From Saccharopolyspora_C sp047200635 (GTDB lineage: Bacteria > Actinomycetota > Actinomycetes > Mycobacteriales > Pseudonocardiaceae), in contig NZ_JBJZOI010000012.1 in assembly GCF_047200635.1 (NCBI RefSeq), positions 62,001 to 126,000 of the forward strand: a stretch of DNA of 64,000 nt, given 5' to 3'. Positions 27,092 through 35,377 of the stretch are shown here, one piece after another (position 1 is the stretch's first letter; each line of letters begins with the position of its first letter). The translations under genes and the position numbers were made by a program. Below the pieces are notes generated by a model, which searched no databases, was not told where the DNA came from, and was given only the letters and a program-made list of their open reading frames with translations.

Positions 27092-28102
27092 TCAGCCCTG
27101 ATTCAACCGGGAGTAGACCTCGGCCGCGTTCTGCTTCGTGATCAATTCCGTCGGAAGGGTTTGCTGCTTCTCCGTCGGCCGGCAATCGATGAGGATCTTC
27201 TTCGCCGCCTCGACGGCCTCCGCGCCCCCGGTCGGATAGAGGTTCGTGGCCTGCAAACGCCCCTGCTCCACCGCGCGAATACCACCGGATTCGATCGGCA
27301 GCCCGTCGATGCCGACGAATGCGATCTCCTGCGCCCGGCCCGCCGCCTGGGCGGCCAGGTAGGCGCCCTCGGCCATGGGGTCGTTCTGCGAGTAGACGGC
27401 CTGCAGATCCGGGTGCGCCTTGAGCAGCGCGTCCATCTTCTCCTGGCCCACCGAGCGCTCCCACTCGCCGTCCGCCTCGCCGACGATCTCGATGCGGGAG
27501 CCCGCGATGCCCTGCATGAAGCCCTCGTGGCGCTCCGCGGCCGGGGTCGAACCGGACAGGCCCTTGATCTCCACGATCTTGCCGCCCCGCGGCAGCAGCA
27601 CGTTCTTGAAGTACTCGCCGGCCTGCCTGCCGATCGCGACGTTGTCCGCGCCGACGTAGGTCGTGTAGGCGTCACCGTCGACCTTGCGGTCCAGCAGCAC
27701 CACCGGGGTCCCCGAGTTGTAGGCCTTGCGGACCACGTCGGTCAGCGGTGCCGCCTCGTTCGGGGAGATCATCAGGAGGTCGACCTGCTTGGTGAGGAAC
27801 GACTCCACGTCGCTGACCTGCTTGGCGTTGTCCTTGGCCGCGTCGGAGAACTGCACCTCCTCGAACTGCGGCACCCCGGCGGCGGCCGTGCGGATGTCCT
27901 CGTCCATCCGGACGCGGTAGGGCTCGGCGAGGTTCGCCTGGCTCATGCCGATCGTGTACTTGCCGTCCGGGCCGCCGCAGGCGGCCTTCGGGTCCTGCGG
28001 CTGGGCGACACCGCTGTTCTCGCTCGTCGTGCCGCACGCGGCCGCGGTGACGGCCAGCGCGGCGCACGCGGTCGCGAACATCGACTTCGTTGTCCCTCGC
28101 AT
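27092..28102 (-). CDS. Pentose ABC transporter substrate-binding lipoprotein (RbsB-like)
   Basis: A 336-residue periplasmic-binding-type lipoprotein with lipobox VTAAAC (Cys23). The Peripla_BP_4 fold is shown by YTIGMSQANLAEPYRVRMDE, LLMISPNEAAPLTDVVRKAY, VGADNVAIGRQAGEYF and IAFVGIDGLPIESGG. It captures a sugar outside the membrane and passes it to the permease. It is the third gene of the operon, 46 bp after the permease, with GGGAAGGGAG upstream of the ATG. Such binding proteins of the ribose/xylose/galactofuranose class bind pyranose or furanose monosaccharides; specificity cannot be read directly. Confidence 0.9.
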   Translation of the reverse strand: MRGTTKSMFATACAALAVTAAACGTTSENSGVAQPQDPKAACGGPDGKYTIGMSQANLAEPYRVRMDEDIRTAAAGVPQFEEVQFSDAAKDNAKQVSDVESFLTKQVDLLMISPNEAAPLTDVVRKAYNSGTPVVLLDRKVDGDAYTTYVGADNVAIGRQAGEYFKNVLLPRGGKIVEIKGLSGSTPAAERHEGFMQGIAGSRIEIVGEADGEWERSVGQEKMDALLKAHPDLQAVYSQNDPMAEGAYLAAQAAGRAQEIAFVGIDGLPIESGGIRAVEQGRLQATNLYPTGGAEAVEAAKKILIDCRPTEKQQTLPTELITKQNAAEVYSRLNQG

Positions 28103-28148
28103 GGTGCTCCCTTCCCGAACAACTCCCAGGACGCTTCGGGGCCGGCGC

Positions 28149-29201
28149 TCAGGCCGTGGGGCGCAGCCGCTGCAACGCGGCGGCGGCCACGATGACCAGG
28201 CCCTTGATCAGCAACTGCATGTCGGTGTCGACGCTGTTGAGGCTCAGGATGTTGTTGAGGATGCCCAGCAGCAGGGCACCCGCGATGGTGCCCACCACCG
28301 AACCGCGCCCGCCCGCGAGGCTGGTCCCGCCGACCACCACCGCCGCGATGCCGTCGAGCTCGTAGGCCAGGCCGTCGTTCGGGCTGCCCGCGTTGAGCTG
28401 GCCCGCGTGCACGATCCCCGCCAGCGCCGCGCAGAACCCGGACAGCGCGAACGCGATGATCTTCACGCGGTTCACCGGAACACCGGACAGCCGCGCCGCC
28501 TTCTCGTTGCCGCCGATCGCGTAGAGGTGCCGCGAGTAGGCGCTGTAGCGCAGGAACAGGACGGCCGCGACCGCCACCACCGCGAAGACCAGCGCCGGGA
28601 TCGGCACCACACCGCCGAAGGTGCGCTCGCCCAGCAGCGAGAACAGCATCGGCGCCTGGCCGGGACCGTCCCCGTAGGAGATCTGCACCGTCTCGCCGCC
28701 CGACCACATCCGGGCCAATCCGCGCGCGATGTTCAGGCCCGCCAGCGTGACGATGAACGCCTGCACGCCCAGCACCGCCACCGCCGCGCCCTGCAGCACG
28801 CCGAAGATCAGACCGATCAGCAGCACCAGCAGCGCCGCCACCAGCACGCCGAAGTCGTCGTTGACCAGCAGCACCGCCGAGCCGACCGCCGCCAGCCCCA
28901 GCACCGAGCCGACCGAGAGGTCGATCCCGCCGATGAGGATCACGAAGGTCAGGCCGACCGCGATGATCCCGATCTCGGAGACCGCGCGGACGATGTTGAA
29001 CAGGTTGTCGCCGGTGAGGAACAGGATCTGCCCCTCGTCGCCGCGCGGCGAGAGCACGATCGCGGCGAGGAAGACCGCCACCAGGCCGAAGAAGCTCTGG
29101 AAGCGGAACAGCGTCTCCGCCACCTCGCGCCGCGACCGCCGCGGCGGCGCGGACCCCGGTGCGCTCGGGGACGCCTGCCGCTCGTCCGTCTGCTCGCTCA
29201 T
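28149..29201 (-). CDS. Sugar ABC transporter permease (RbsC-like)
   Basis: A 350-residue BPD_transp_2 permease with about eight to ten membrane helices. The family motifs are ILIGGIDLSVGSVLGLAAVG near residue 90 and LDGIAAVVVGGTSLAGGRGS with VVGTIAGALLLGILNNILSL near the C-terminus. A hydrophilic, proline-rich N-terminus of about 25 residues precedes the first helix. Its start overlaps the ATPase stop (ATGA), so the two are translationally coupled. It forms the homodimeric membrane channel of a ribose-type importer. Confidence 0.94.
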   Translation of the reverse strand: MSEQTDERQASPSAPGSAPPRRSRREVAETLFRFQSFFGLVAVFLAAIVLSPRGDEGQILFLTGDNLFNIVRAVSEIGIIAVGLTFVILIGGIDLSVGSVLGLAAVGSAVLLVNDDFGVLVAALLVLLIGLIFGVLQGAAVAVLGVQAFIVTLAGLNIARGLARMWSGGETVQISYGDGPGQAPMLFSLLGERTFGGVVPIPALVFAVVAVAAVLFLRYSAYSRHLYAIGGNEKAARLSGVPVNRVKIIAFALSGFCAALAGIVHAGQLNAGSPNDGLAYELDGIAAVVVGGTSLAGGRGSVVGTIAGALLLGILNNILSLNSVDTDMQLLIKGLVIVAAAALQRLRPTA

Positions 29202-30787
29202 CGCGCTCCTCCCCCCGCGACGGGGCCGGGCCCCGCCTCGACAGCCGATGACCTGCCGTCCGGCGACACCTTTTCCCCCATCGCGGCGGCCAGCAACGCG
29301 GCCTCACCGGCGCGGGTGGTGTCGAACTCCGCCACGCTGCGACCGTGCCGCAGGACCACGACCCGGTGGCACACGCCCGTCAGCTCGGGCAGTTCCGAGG
29401 ACGCCAGCAGCACCCCGATGCCGCGAGCGGCGATCTCGCCCAGCAGCTCGTAGATCTCCGCCTTGGCCCCGATGTCCACGCCGCGCGTCGGCTCGTCCAG
29501 CAGCAGCAGGCGCGGCTCGGTGAGCAGCATCCGGCCGAACACGACCTTCTGCTGATTCCCACCGGAGAGGGTGCCCACCGGGTCCGCGAGGCGGTGCAGC
29601 TTCACCTTCAGCCGCTCGACGCCGCGCCCGGCCGCACCCGACTCGGACCTGCCGCGCACCACGCCGCCGACGCCGAGCCGGTCCACCACCGACAGCACCA
29701 GGTTCGCCCGCACCGAGTGGTCCAGCACCAGGCCCGAGGCGCGGCGGTCCTCCGGTACGAACGCGATGCCGCGGCGCAGCGCCTCCCGAGGGCTCGCCGG
29801 GCGCACCGGTTCACCCGCCAGCTCGACCGAGCCCTCCCAGCGTCCGGCCGGACCGGCGCCGAACAGGGCCTCCAGCAACTCGGTGCGGCCCGAACCGAGC
29901 AGCCCGCACAGGCCGACGATCTCGCCCTCGCGCACCGACAGGTCGATGCCGTCCGGTTCCCGCCTGCCCACCCGGTGCCGGCGCGGCAGCACCCGCAGGC
30001 CCGAGACCGACAGCAGCTCCGCACCGGGCGGGTTCTCGTCCGCGCCGCGGAACAGGGTGCGCACCGAGCGTCCGACCATCGCCTCCGCCGCCTGCTCGGC
30101 GGTGAGGTCGCGGGCGTCGAACTCGGCGACCCGGCGGCCGTTGCGCAGCACCGTGGCCCGGTCGGCGATCGCGCCGATCTCGTCCATCCGGTGCGAGATG
30201 TAGACGATGCCGGTGCCGCCCTCGCGGAGCTGCCGGATCACGCCGAACAGCCGTTCCACCTCGGAGTTCGACAACGCGGAGGTCGGCTCGTCCATGATCA
30301 GCACGCGGGCGTCCAGGGAGAGCGCGCGGGCGATGGTGACCAGCTGCTGCTCGCCGACCCGCAGGTCCCCGACGGGACGCCCCGGGTCCAGGTCGATGCC
30401 GGTGCGCTGGAGCAGCTCGCGGGTCCGCCGCGCCATCCGGCGACGGTCCACCACGCCGAGCCGGCGCAGCTCGCGGCCCAGGTAGAGGTTGTCGGCCACC
30501 GAGAGCGCGGGCACCAGGTCCAGCTCCTGGTGGATCATCGCGATCCCCGCCTGCTGGGCGTCGGAGGGCTTGGCGAAGCGGCGCGGCCGACCGTCCACGG
30601 CCACGGTCCCCTCGTGGTCGGCGACGTCGCCGGAGAGGACCCGCATCAGCGTCGACTTGCCCGCGCCGTTCTCCCCCAGCAGCGCGTGCACCTCGCCCGC
30701 GCGCACGGTCAGGTCCACCGCGTCGCACGCCAGGACTCCGCCGTAGCGCTTCGTGATGCCGGTCAGCTCCACCAGTGGCGCCGTCAT
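29198..30787 (-). CDS. Sugar ABC transporter ATP-binding protein (RbsA/MglA-like)
   Basis: A 529-residue tandem ATPase. The first nucleotide-binding domain has LLGENGAGKSTLMRVLSGDV, signature LRVGEQQLVTIARAL and Walker B ARVLIMDEPTSAL. The second has GLCGLLGSGRTELLEALFGA, signature GTLSGGNQQKVVFGRMLL and LLLLDEPTRGVD. The degenerate second P loop is usual for this CUT2 family. It is the first gene of the operon; GGGGGATC precedes the ATG and the leader from the mapped promoter would be about 60 nt. It energises uptake of a monosaccharide, probably a pentose. Confidence 0.95.
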   Translation of the reverse strand: MTAPLVELTGITKRYGGVLACDAVDLTVRAGEVHALLGENGAGKSTLMRVLSGDVADHEGTVAVDGRPRRFAKPSDAQQAGIAMIHQELDLVPALSVADNLYLGRELRRLGVVDRRRMARRTRELLQRTGIDLDPGRPVGDLRVGEQQLVTIARALSLDARVLIMDEPTSALSNSEVERLFGVIRQLREGGTGIVYISHRMDEIGAIADRATVLRNGRRVAEFDARDLTAEQAAEAMVGRSVRTLFRGADENPPGAELLSVSGLRVLPRRHRVGRREPDGIDLSVREGEIVGLCGLLGSGRTELLEALFGAGPAGRWEGSVELAGEPVRPASPREALRRGIAFVPEDRRASGLVLDHSVRANLVLSVVDRLGVGGVVRGRSESGAAGRGVERLKVKLHRLADPVGTLSGGNQQKVVFGRMLLTEPRLLLLDEPTRGVDIGAKAEIYELLGEIAARGIGVLLASSELPELTGVCHRVVVLRHGRSVAEFDTTRAGEAALLAAAMGEKVSPDGRSSAVEAGPGPVAGGGAR

Positions 30788-30836
30788 TGAGATCCCCCCG
30801 TCATCCGACCGCTCACCCGAAGCAACCGCGCGGACG

Positions 30837-30885
30837 CGAGAAAACGATTGCTCGGACGCTAAGAGTTTTCAGTCGCCTGTGTCAA
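30837..30885 (-). promoter_or_regulatory. ABC operon promoter with LacI-type operator
   Basis: On the minus strand: -35 TTGACA (30880-30885), 18-bp spacer, -10 TAGCGT (30856-30861), one base, then CGAGAAAACGATTGCTC (30837-30853, complement of the printed strand read accordingly). Sequence and geometry are the same as at 15584-15631. The operator overlaps the expected start of transcription, so the LacI-family protein at 15681 would repress uptake in the absence of inducer. The remaining gap to 31033 shows no gene. Confidence 0.82.
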
Positions 30886-31032
30886 GGTTCACAGTCCACC
30901 CGTCCGGCGCTCAGCCGCCATTCGGCGGCGCCGCGATCACGCGACGGTCACGGAGCCGGGAAGATCGCAGGTGCGAGATCAACTTCCGGAGAGGTCGTTC
31001 CACCGCCGTTCCAGACCGTTACGGTTGTGCGC

Positions 31033-31920
31033 GTGACCGCCACTCGCGAGCGCCAGAGCGCCCCCTCTCCCGACAACGGCGCCCTCCAATGGGCAGAACG
31101 GTCCGCTTTCGGCAGCCGCGGCATCCCCCTATGGGGAGCAGTGCTGATCGCGGTCGGCGGCACCGCGCTCGGCGCCTCGCTGGACCTCGTCCTCAGCAAC
31201 ACCCCCGGCCTGATCTTCAAGATCGGCCTGGTCCTGGGCTGCGCGGCGGCGGTCCTGCTGGTGCGGCGGGGCAACCTGTTCGGCCCGATGGTGCAGCCTC
31301 CGCTGGTCGCCACCGTGGTGATGCCGATCATCGTGATGATCTTCGGCGGCGGGAGCGGCGGCGGAGGCGTGATGGGCAAGGCGCTCTCGGTCGTGCAGCC
31401 GCTCATCGCGGGCTTCCCGATGATGGCGATCACCACCGCCCTGTGCCTGGCGCTCGGGCTCGGGCGGATGTTCTGGTTGCAGCGCGCGGAGGACGCCGAT
31501 CTCGACCCGGCCGACTCACCGACGAAGAAGCGGCGCCCCGTCAAGCCGACGAAGGAGGCCGCCGAGAAACCCGCGCGGCAGCCCCGGAAGCGCCCGGCCG
31601 ACGGGGAGAAGCGGGCCGGCTCCGGCGGCCGCTCCGGCAGGCCGCGGCGTCCCGCCGAAGGAGGTCGTCCCCGGGACGACGCCCCCGCCAAGCGCGAGGG
31701 CAGGCCGGATCGCGCCACTCCCCCCGCGCGCGGCGGGGAGCGGGAACGCGGGCGCGGAACCCCTCCCGGACGCGGCGCTCCCGGGAGGGGGCAGCAGCCC
31801 GGCCGCTCCGGCGAAGGACGGCCCCGCCCAGCTCCGGGACGCGGACGCCCCGAGCCGCGGCAGAACGACCCGCAGCGCCGCCCGCGCAGGCCGCGCCGCG
31901 ACGACGACTTCTTCGACTGA
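31033..31920 (+). CDS. DUF6542-family membrane protein with basic tail
   Basis: A 295-residue protein. Residues 30-150 form the DUF6542-type membrane domain with about four helices (IPLWGAVLIAVGGTALGASL, MVQPPLVATVVMPIIVMIFG). The rest is a long Arg/Pro/Gly-rich, strongly basic disordered tail ending RRDDDFFD. It corresponds by position to M. tuberculosis Rv1111c, next to ispH. No ribosome binding site is visible; GTG at 31033 or at 31027 are both possible and the message may be leaderless. Convergent with ispH, with a hairpin between. Function unknown. Confidence 0.75.
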   Translation: MTATRERQSAPSPDNGALQWAERSAFGSRGIPLWGAVLIAVGGTALGASLDLVLSNTPGLIFKIGLVLGCAAAVLLVRRGNLFGPMVQPPLVATVVMPIIVMIFGGGSGGGGVMGKALSVVQPLIAGFPMMAITTALCLALGLGRMFWLQRAEDADLDPADSPTKKRRPVKPTKEAAEKPARQPRKRPADGEKRAGSGGRSGRPRRPAEGGRPRDDAPAKREGRPDRATPPARGGERERGRGTPPGRGAPGRGQQPGRSGEGRPRPAPGRGRPEPRQNDPQRRPRRPRRDDDFFD

Positions 31921-31933
31921 ACTCGCGCAGCGG

Positions 31934-31969
31934 AACGGCCCGCCGGCACCTCAGGTCCAGCGGGCCGTT
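31934..31969. terminator. Bidirectional hairpin between DUF6542 gene and ispH
   Basis: A perfect 10-bp stem AACGGCCCGC / GCGGGCCGTT with a 16-base loop, placed between two convergent genes. It should end transcripts from both sides. Confidence 0.65.
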
Positions 31970-32059
31970 CCTCGTCTCGGCCGACTCGTCCGCGACGCGG
32001 CCGGGGATCGCCGGGTCCCGCCCCGCGACCTCAGGCGGGGCGGGCGGTGACCACTCGTC

Positions 32060-33088
32060 TCAGCGGACGCTCTTCGGGGCGTCGGGGTTCTCCTTGAGGT
32101 CCTTGCGCAGTTCCCTCGGCAGGGCGAAGGAGATCTTCTCGTTCGCGGTGGTCACCTCTTCGACCTCGCCGTCCCAGCCGCGCTGCGAGAGGTGGTCCAG
32201 GACCTGCATGACCAGCACGTCCGGCACCGAGGCGCCGCTGGTGACGCCGATCGTCCCCACGCCCTCCAACCAGGACTCCTCGATCTGATCGGCGTAGTCG
32301 ATCAGGTGCGAGTCCCGCGCGCCCGCCTGCAGCGCGACCTCGACGAGGCGCTTGGAGTTCGAGGAGTTCTGCGAGCCGACGACGAGCACCAGATCGCACT
32401 CCGGGGCCATCGCCTTCACCGCGATCTGGCGGTTCGAGGTGGCGTAGCAGATGTCGTCGCTCGGCGGCGCCTGCAGATCGGGGAAGCGCTCCTTGATCTG
32501 GTCGACGCGCTCCATCGTCTCGTCCACGCTGAGCGTGGTCTGCGACAGCCACACCACCTTGTTGGGGTCCCGGACGTTGACCTTGCCGACGTCCTCCGGC
32601 TTGTCCACCAGCTGCACGCGGTCGGGCGCCTCACCGGCGGTGCCCTCGACCTCCTCGTGGCCCTCGTGACCGATCAGCAGGATGTCGTAGTCATCGCGGG
32701 CGAACCGGTTGACCTCCTTGTGCACCTTCGTGACCAGCGGGCAGGTGGCGTCGATGGTGCGCAGGTTGCGCTCCTCGGCCTCCTGGTGCACCGCCGGGGA
32801 GACGCCGTGCGCCGAGAACACGACCAGCGCGCCCTCGGGGACCTCGTCGGTCTCCTCCACGAAGATGACCCCGCGCTCCTGCAGGGTCTCCACGACGTGC
32901 TTGTTGTGCACGATCTCCTTGCGGACGTACACGGGCGGCCCGTAGGTCTCCAGCGCCTTCTCGACCGTGACGACCGCGCGGTCCACGCCCGCGCAGTAAC
33001 CACGGGGTTTGGCGAGCAGGACGCGCTTGGCCCGCGAGGTCGTCGGTTCCTGGTCGAGGCCGTCGGCGGCCTGCGGCGAGGTGCTCAT
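32060..33088 (-). CDS. ispH: 4-hydroxy-3-methylbut-2-enyl diphosphate reductase IspH
   Basis: A 342-residue iron-sulfur enzyme that makes IPP and DMAPP in the last step of the MEP pathway. The three cluster cysteines are Cys32 (KPRGYCAGVDRAV), Cys117 (DATCPLVTKVH) and Cys215 (DDICYATSNRQ). Other family motifs include VFSAHGVSPAVHQEA, LIGHEGHEEVEGT and VGSQNSSNSKRLVEVA. The start is the ATG at the normal family N-terminus. It lies in the conserved ispH/xseA/xseB/glpX/fumC neighbourhood (M. tuberculosis Rv1110 equivalent). Confidence 0.97.
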   Translation of the reverse strand: MSTSPQAADGLDQEPTTSRAKRVLLAKPRGYCAGVDRAVVTVEKALETYGPPVYVRKEIVHNKHVVETLQERGVIFVEETDEVPEGALVVFSAHGVSPAVHQEAEERNLRTIDATCPLVTKVHKEVNRFARDDYDILLIGHEGHEEVEGTAGEAPDRVQLVDKPEDVGKVNVRDPNKVVWLSQTTLSVDETMERVDQIKERFPDLQAPPSDDICYATSNRQIAVKAMAPECDLVLVVGSQNSSNSKRLVEVALQAGARDSHLIDYADQIEESWLEGVGTIGVTSGASVPDVLVMQVLDHLSQRGWDGEVEEVTTANEKISFALPRELRKDLKENPDAPKSVR

Positions 33089-33185
33089 GCCGTCCAGGGT
33101 ACGGACCCGCGCGGAACGGGTCAGCCCTGCCGCCGGTCCCCGCCGGCCGATGGTTTCCCGAGCCGGTTTGCGGGAGGGTGGTCCC

Positions 33186-33647
33186 ATGTCGACGTATCCC
33201 TTGCCGATCCGGGTCGCGGCCGGGCTCGCGGCCCTCACCGTGGAGCAGACCCGGCGGCTGCCCGGCCAGCTGCTCGGGCTGCCGCTGACCGTGGCCAGCC
33301 AGGCGCTCCAGCTGTCGATGCGGGTTCAGCAGCAGATCACCGAGCTGGCGATCCGGGGCGACGAGACGCTCGACGCCTTCCGGGGTGCCGAGGAGCAGCC
33401 GTCCTGGGCCACCTTCGACGAGGACGAGCCGCCCGCCCCGCGGCGCCCGGCACCAGCACCGGCCGCGGAGGACGGGTTGCTCGCGGAGTACGCGGAGCTG
33501 AGCCTGCCGCAGCTGCGCGGCAGGCTGCGCGGGTTCAGCCCCGAGGAGGTCGAACGCCTCCTCGAACACGAGCAGCGCACCGGGCAGCGCCCGGAATTCG
33601 TCCGGATGCTCACCAACCGCCTGGAACGCCTCCGCACCGAGCACTGA
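33186..33647 (+). CDS. Lipid-droplet-associated-like protein
   Basis: A 153-residue protein divergent from ispH. The N-terminal 70 residues form amphipathic helices (YPLPIRVAAGLAALTVEQTR, PGQLLGLPLTVASQALQLSM), resembling actinobacterial lipid-droplet-associated proteins. A proline-rich linker leads to a C-terminal helical segment LLAEYAELSLPQLRGRLRGF followed by EEVERLLEHEQRTGQRPEF. The ATG has GGAGGGTGG upstream. By position it matches the gene next to ispH in mycobacteria. Assignment is by resemblance and synteny. Confidence 0.65.
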   Translation: MSTYPLPIRVAAGLAALTVEQTRRLPGQLLGLPLTVASQALQLSMRVQQQITELAIRGDETLDAFRGAEEQPSWATFDEDEPPAPRRPAPAPAAEDGLLAEYAELSLPQLRGRLRGFSPEEVERLLEHEQRTGQRPEFVRMLTNRLERLRTEH

Positions 33648-33705
33648 GGACGGCGGGCGGCCGTATGATCGCGTCCGCCGATGCCGGACGTGGAGAGGAG
33701 CGCTC

Positions 33706-34947
33706 CTGAACGCCCCCGCCAGCCCCCCGACCAGCGCGGAAGAACCGTGGCCGGTGCGCACCGTCTCGCGCAAGATCGCCGACTGGATCCACCGGCTCGG
33801 GACGATCTGGGTCGAAGGCCAGGTCACGCAGATCTCGCAGCGCCCGGGAGCGTCCACGTCCTTCCTCACCCTCCGCGACCCCTCCGCCGAGGTGTCGCTG
33901 ACGCTGACCTGCTCGTCCTCGCTGCTGCGAAAGCAGGACCCGCCGCTGACCGACGGCAGCCGCGTCGTGGTGCACGGCAAGCCCACCTTCTTCACCGGTC
34001 GCGGCACGCTGAGCCTGCGGGTCGACGAGATCCGCGCCGTCGGCATCGGCGAGCTGCTCGCCCGCATCGAGCGGCTGGGCCGGCTGCTCAAGGCGGAGGG
34101 CCTGTTCGATCCGGCGCGCAAGCGACCGCTGCCGTTCCTGCCGAACAAGGTCGGCCTCATCACCGGGCGCGCCTCCGCCGCCGAGCACGACGTGCTCAGC
34201 AACGCTCGGTTGCGCTGGCCCTCGGTGCGCTTCGAGATCCGCAACGTGGCGGTGCAGGGCCCGACGGCGGTACCGCAGATCCTCGACGCGCTCGGCGAGC
34301 TCGACCGCGATCCCGAGGTGGACGTGATCGTGCTGGCGCGCGGCGGCGGCAGCGTGGAGGACCTGCTGCCGTTCTCCGACGAGGCGCTGTGCCGCGCGGT
34401 CTCGGGCGCCCGCACCCCGGTCGTGAGCGCGATCGGGCACGAACCGGACTCACCGCTGCTCGACCACGTCGCCGACGTCCGCTGCTCCACCCCGACCGGG
34501 GCGGGCAAGCGGGTCGTCCCCGACATGGCGGAGGAGACCCAGCGGGTGCGCCAGCTCCGCGACCGCGCCCGGCGCGCGCTCCACGGATGGGTGGACCGGG
34601 AGCGGAGGCTGCTGGACTCGCTGCGCACCAGGCCCGCGCTCGCCGACCCGCACGGCCCGTTGGCGCGCAGATCAGAGCAGGTTCAGCTGGCGCGGGATCG
34701 CGCGCGGCGCGCCATCACCGGGGTCCTCACCGCCGAGGGGCACGCGATGACCGCGACTCGATCTCGCTTGACGACCCTCGGTCCTGCGGCCACTCTTGCT
34801 CGCGGGTACGCGATCGTGCAGCGCGTCGATCCGGACGGGGTCGACGGAGTGCTCCGGTCGGTCGAGGAAGCCCCGGCGGGAACCACCTTGCGGGTTCGCG
34901 TCGTTGACGGAGCGGTGCACGCCGTGGTGCCCCGCGGAACGGAGTGA
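33706..34947 (+). CDS. xseA: Exodeoxyribonuclease VII large subunit
   Basis: A protein of about 413 residues forming the large subunit of exonuclease VII. The conserved N-terminus PWPVRTVSRKIADWIHRLGT and OB fold (WVEGQVTQISQRPG) are followed by the catalytic region GLITGRASAAEHDVLSNA, VDVIVLARGGGSVEDLLPFS and VVSAIGHEPDSPLLDHVADV. The C-terminus ends with the helical arm and ARGYAIVQ. No ATG, GTG or TTG precedes PWPVR in frame after the ribosome binding site GGAGAGGAG (33692-33700). CTG at 33706 fits the spacing; GTG at 33754 would cut into the conserved start. Confidence 0.9.
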   Translation: MNAPASPPTSAEEPWPVRTVSRKIADWIHRLGTIWVEGQVTQISQRPGASTSFLTLRDPSAEVSLTLTCSSSLLRKQDPPLTDGSRVVVHGKPTFFTGRGTLSLRVDEIRAVGIGELLARIERLGRLLKAEGLFDPARKRPLPFLPNKVGLITGRASAAEHDVLSNARLRWPSVRFEIRNVAVQGPTAVPQILDALGELDRDPEVDVIVLARGGGSVEDLLPFSDEALCRAVSGARTPVVSAIGHEPDSPLLDHVADVRCSTPTGAGKRVVPDMAEETQRVRQLRDRARRALHGWVDRERRLLDSLRTRPALADPHGPLARRSEQVQLARDRARRAITGVLTAEGHAMTATRSRLTTLGPAATLARGYAIVQRVDPDGVDGVLRSVEEAPAGTTLRVRVVDGAVHAVVPRGTE

Positions 34948-34969
34948 CTTCAGGACCAGGGAGGTCGTG

Positions 34970-35377
34970 GTGCGGGGACAGCAGGAGCCCACATTCCTCC
35001 CCTTGACGGTGGCCGCCACCGGCGCACCGGGACTGCGCGGCGCCGAGCGGATGCGCCGCTGCGTCCGCGAGGCCGACGTGGCGGCGGTCGGATGCTGGAA
35101 CGCGCTGCTCGGCGGCTGCGATTCGACCGAGCGGCGAACGCTGCCGCTGAAGCTGCGGGCGCTCGCCGACGCGACGTCGGCCTACGTCGGTCCCCGGTGG
35201 TGGGTGGGCCACGGCGCCGGCCACCGCCGTAGGGTCACCGAGGCGCAGCTGCGCATCAACGACGCGGTGCGCGACGGCGACGGCGCCGAGTTCGCCGAGG
35301 CGTTCGTCGGCTACGACCAGGCCATCGCGACCGCGGTGGTGTCCGTGCCCACCGAGCTGGAGAGCCCCACCCCGTGA
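34970..35377 (+). CDS. Unknown protein encoded between xseA and xseB
   Basis: A 135-residue protein I do not recognise. It reads TFLPLTVAATGAPGLRGAER, then CVREADVAAVGCWNALLGGC, WWVGHGAGHRRRVTEAQLRI and AEFAEAFVGYDQAIATAVVS. It appears soluble and alpha-helical, with three cysteines. The start GTG is five bases after AGGGAGG; a GTG one codon earlier is possible. Its stop overlaps the xseB GTG start (GTGA), so it is translated in the xse operon. It interrupts the usual adjacent xseA-xseB pair. Confidence 0.65.
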   Translation: MRGQQEPTFLPLTVAATGAPGLRGAERMRRCVREADVAAVGCWNALLGGCDSTERRTLPLKLRALADATSAYVGPRWWVGHGAGHRRRVTEAQLRINDAVRDGDGAEFAEAFVGYDQAIATAVVSVPTELESPTP

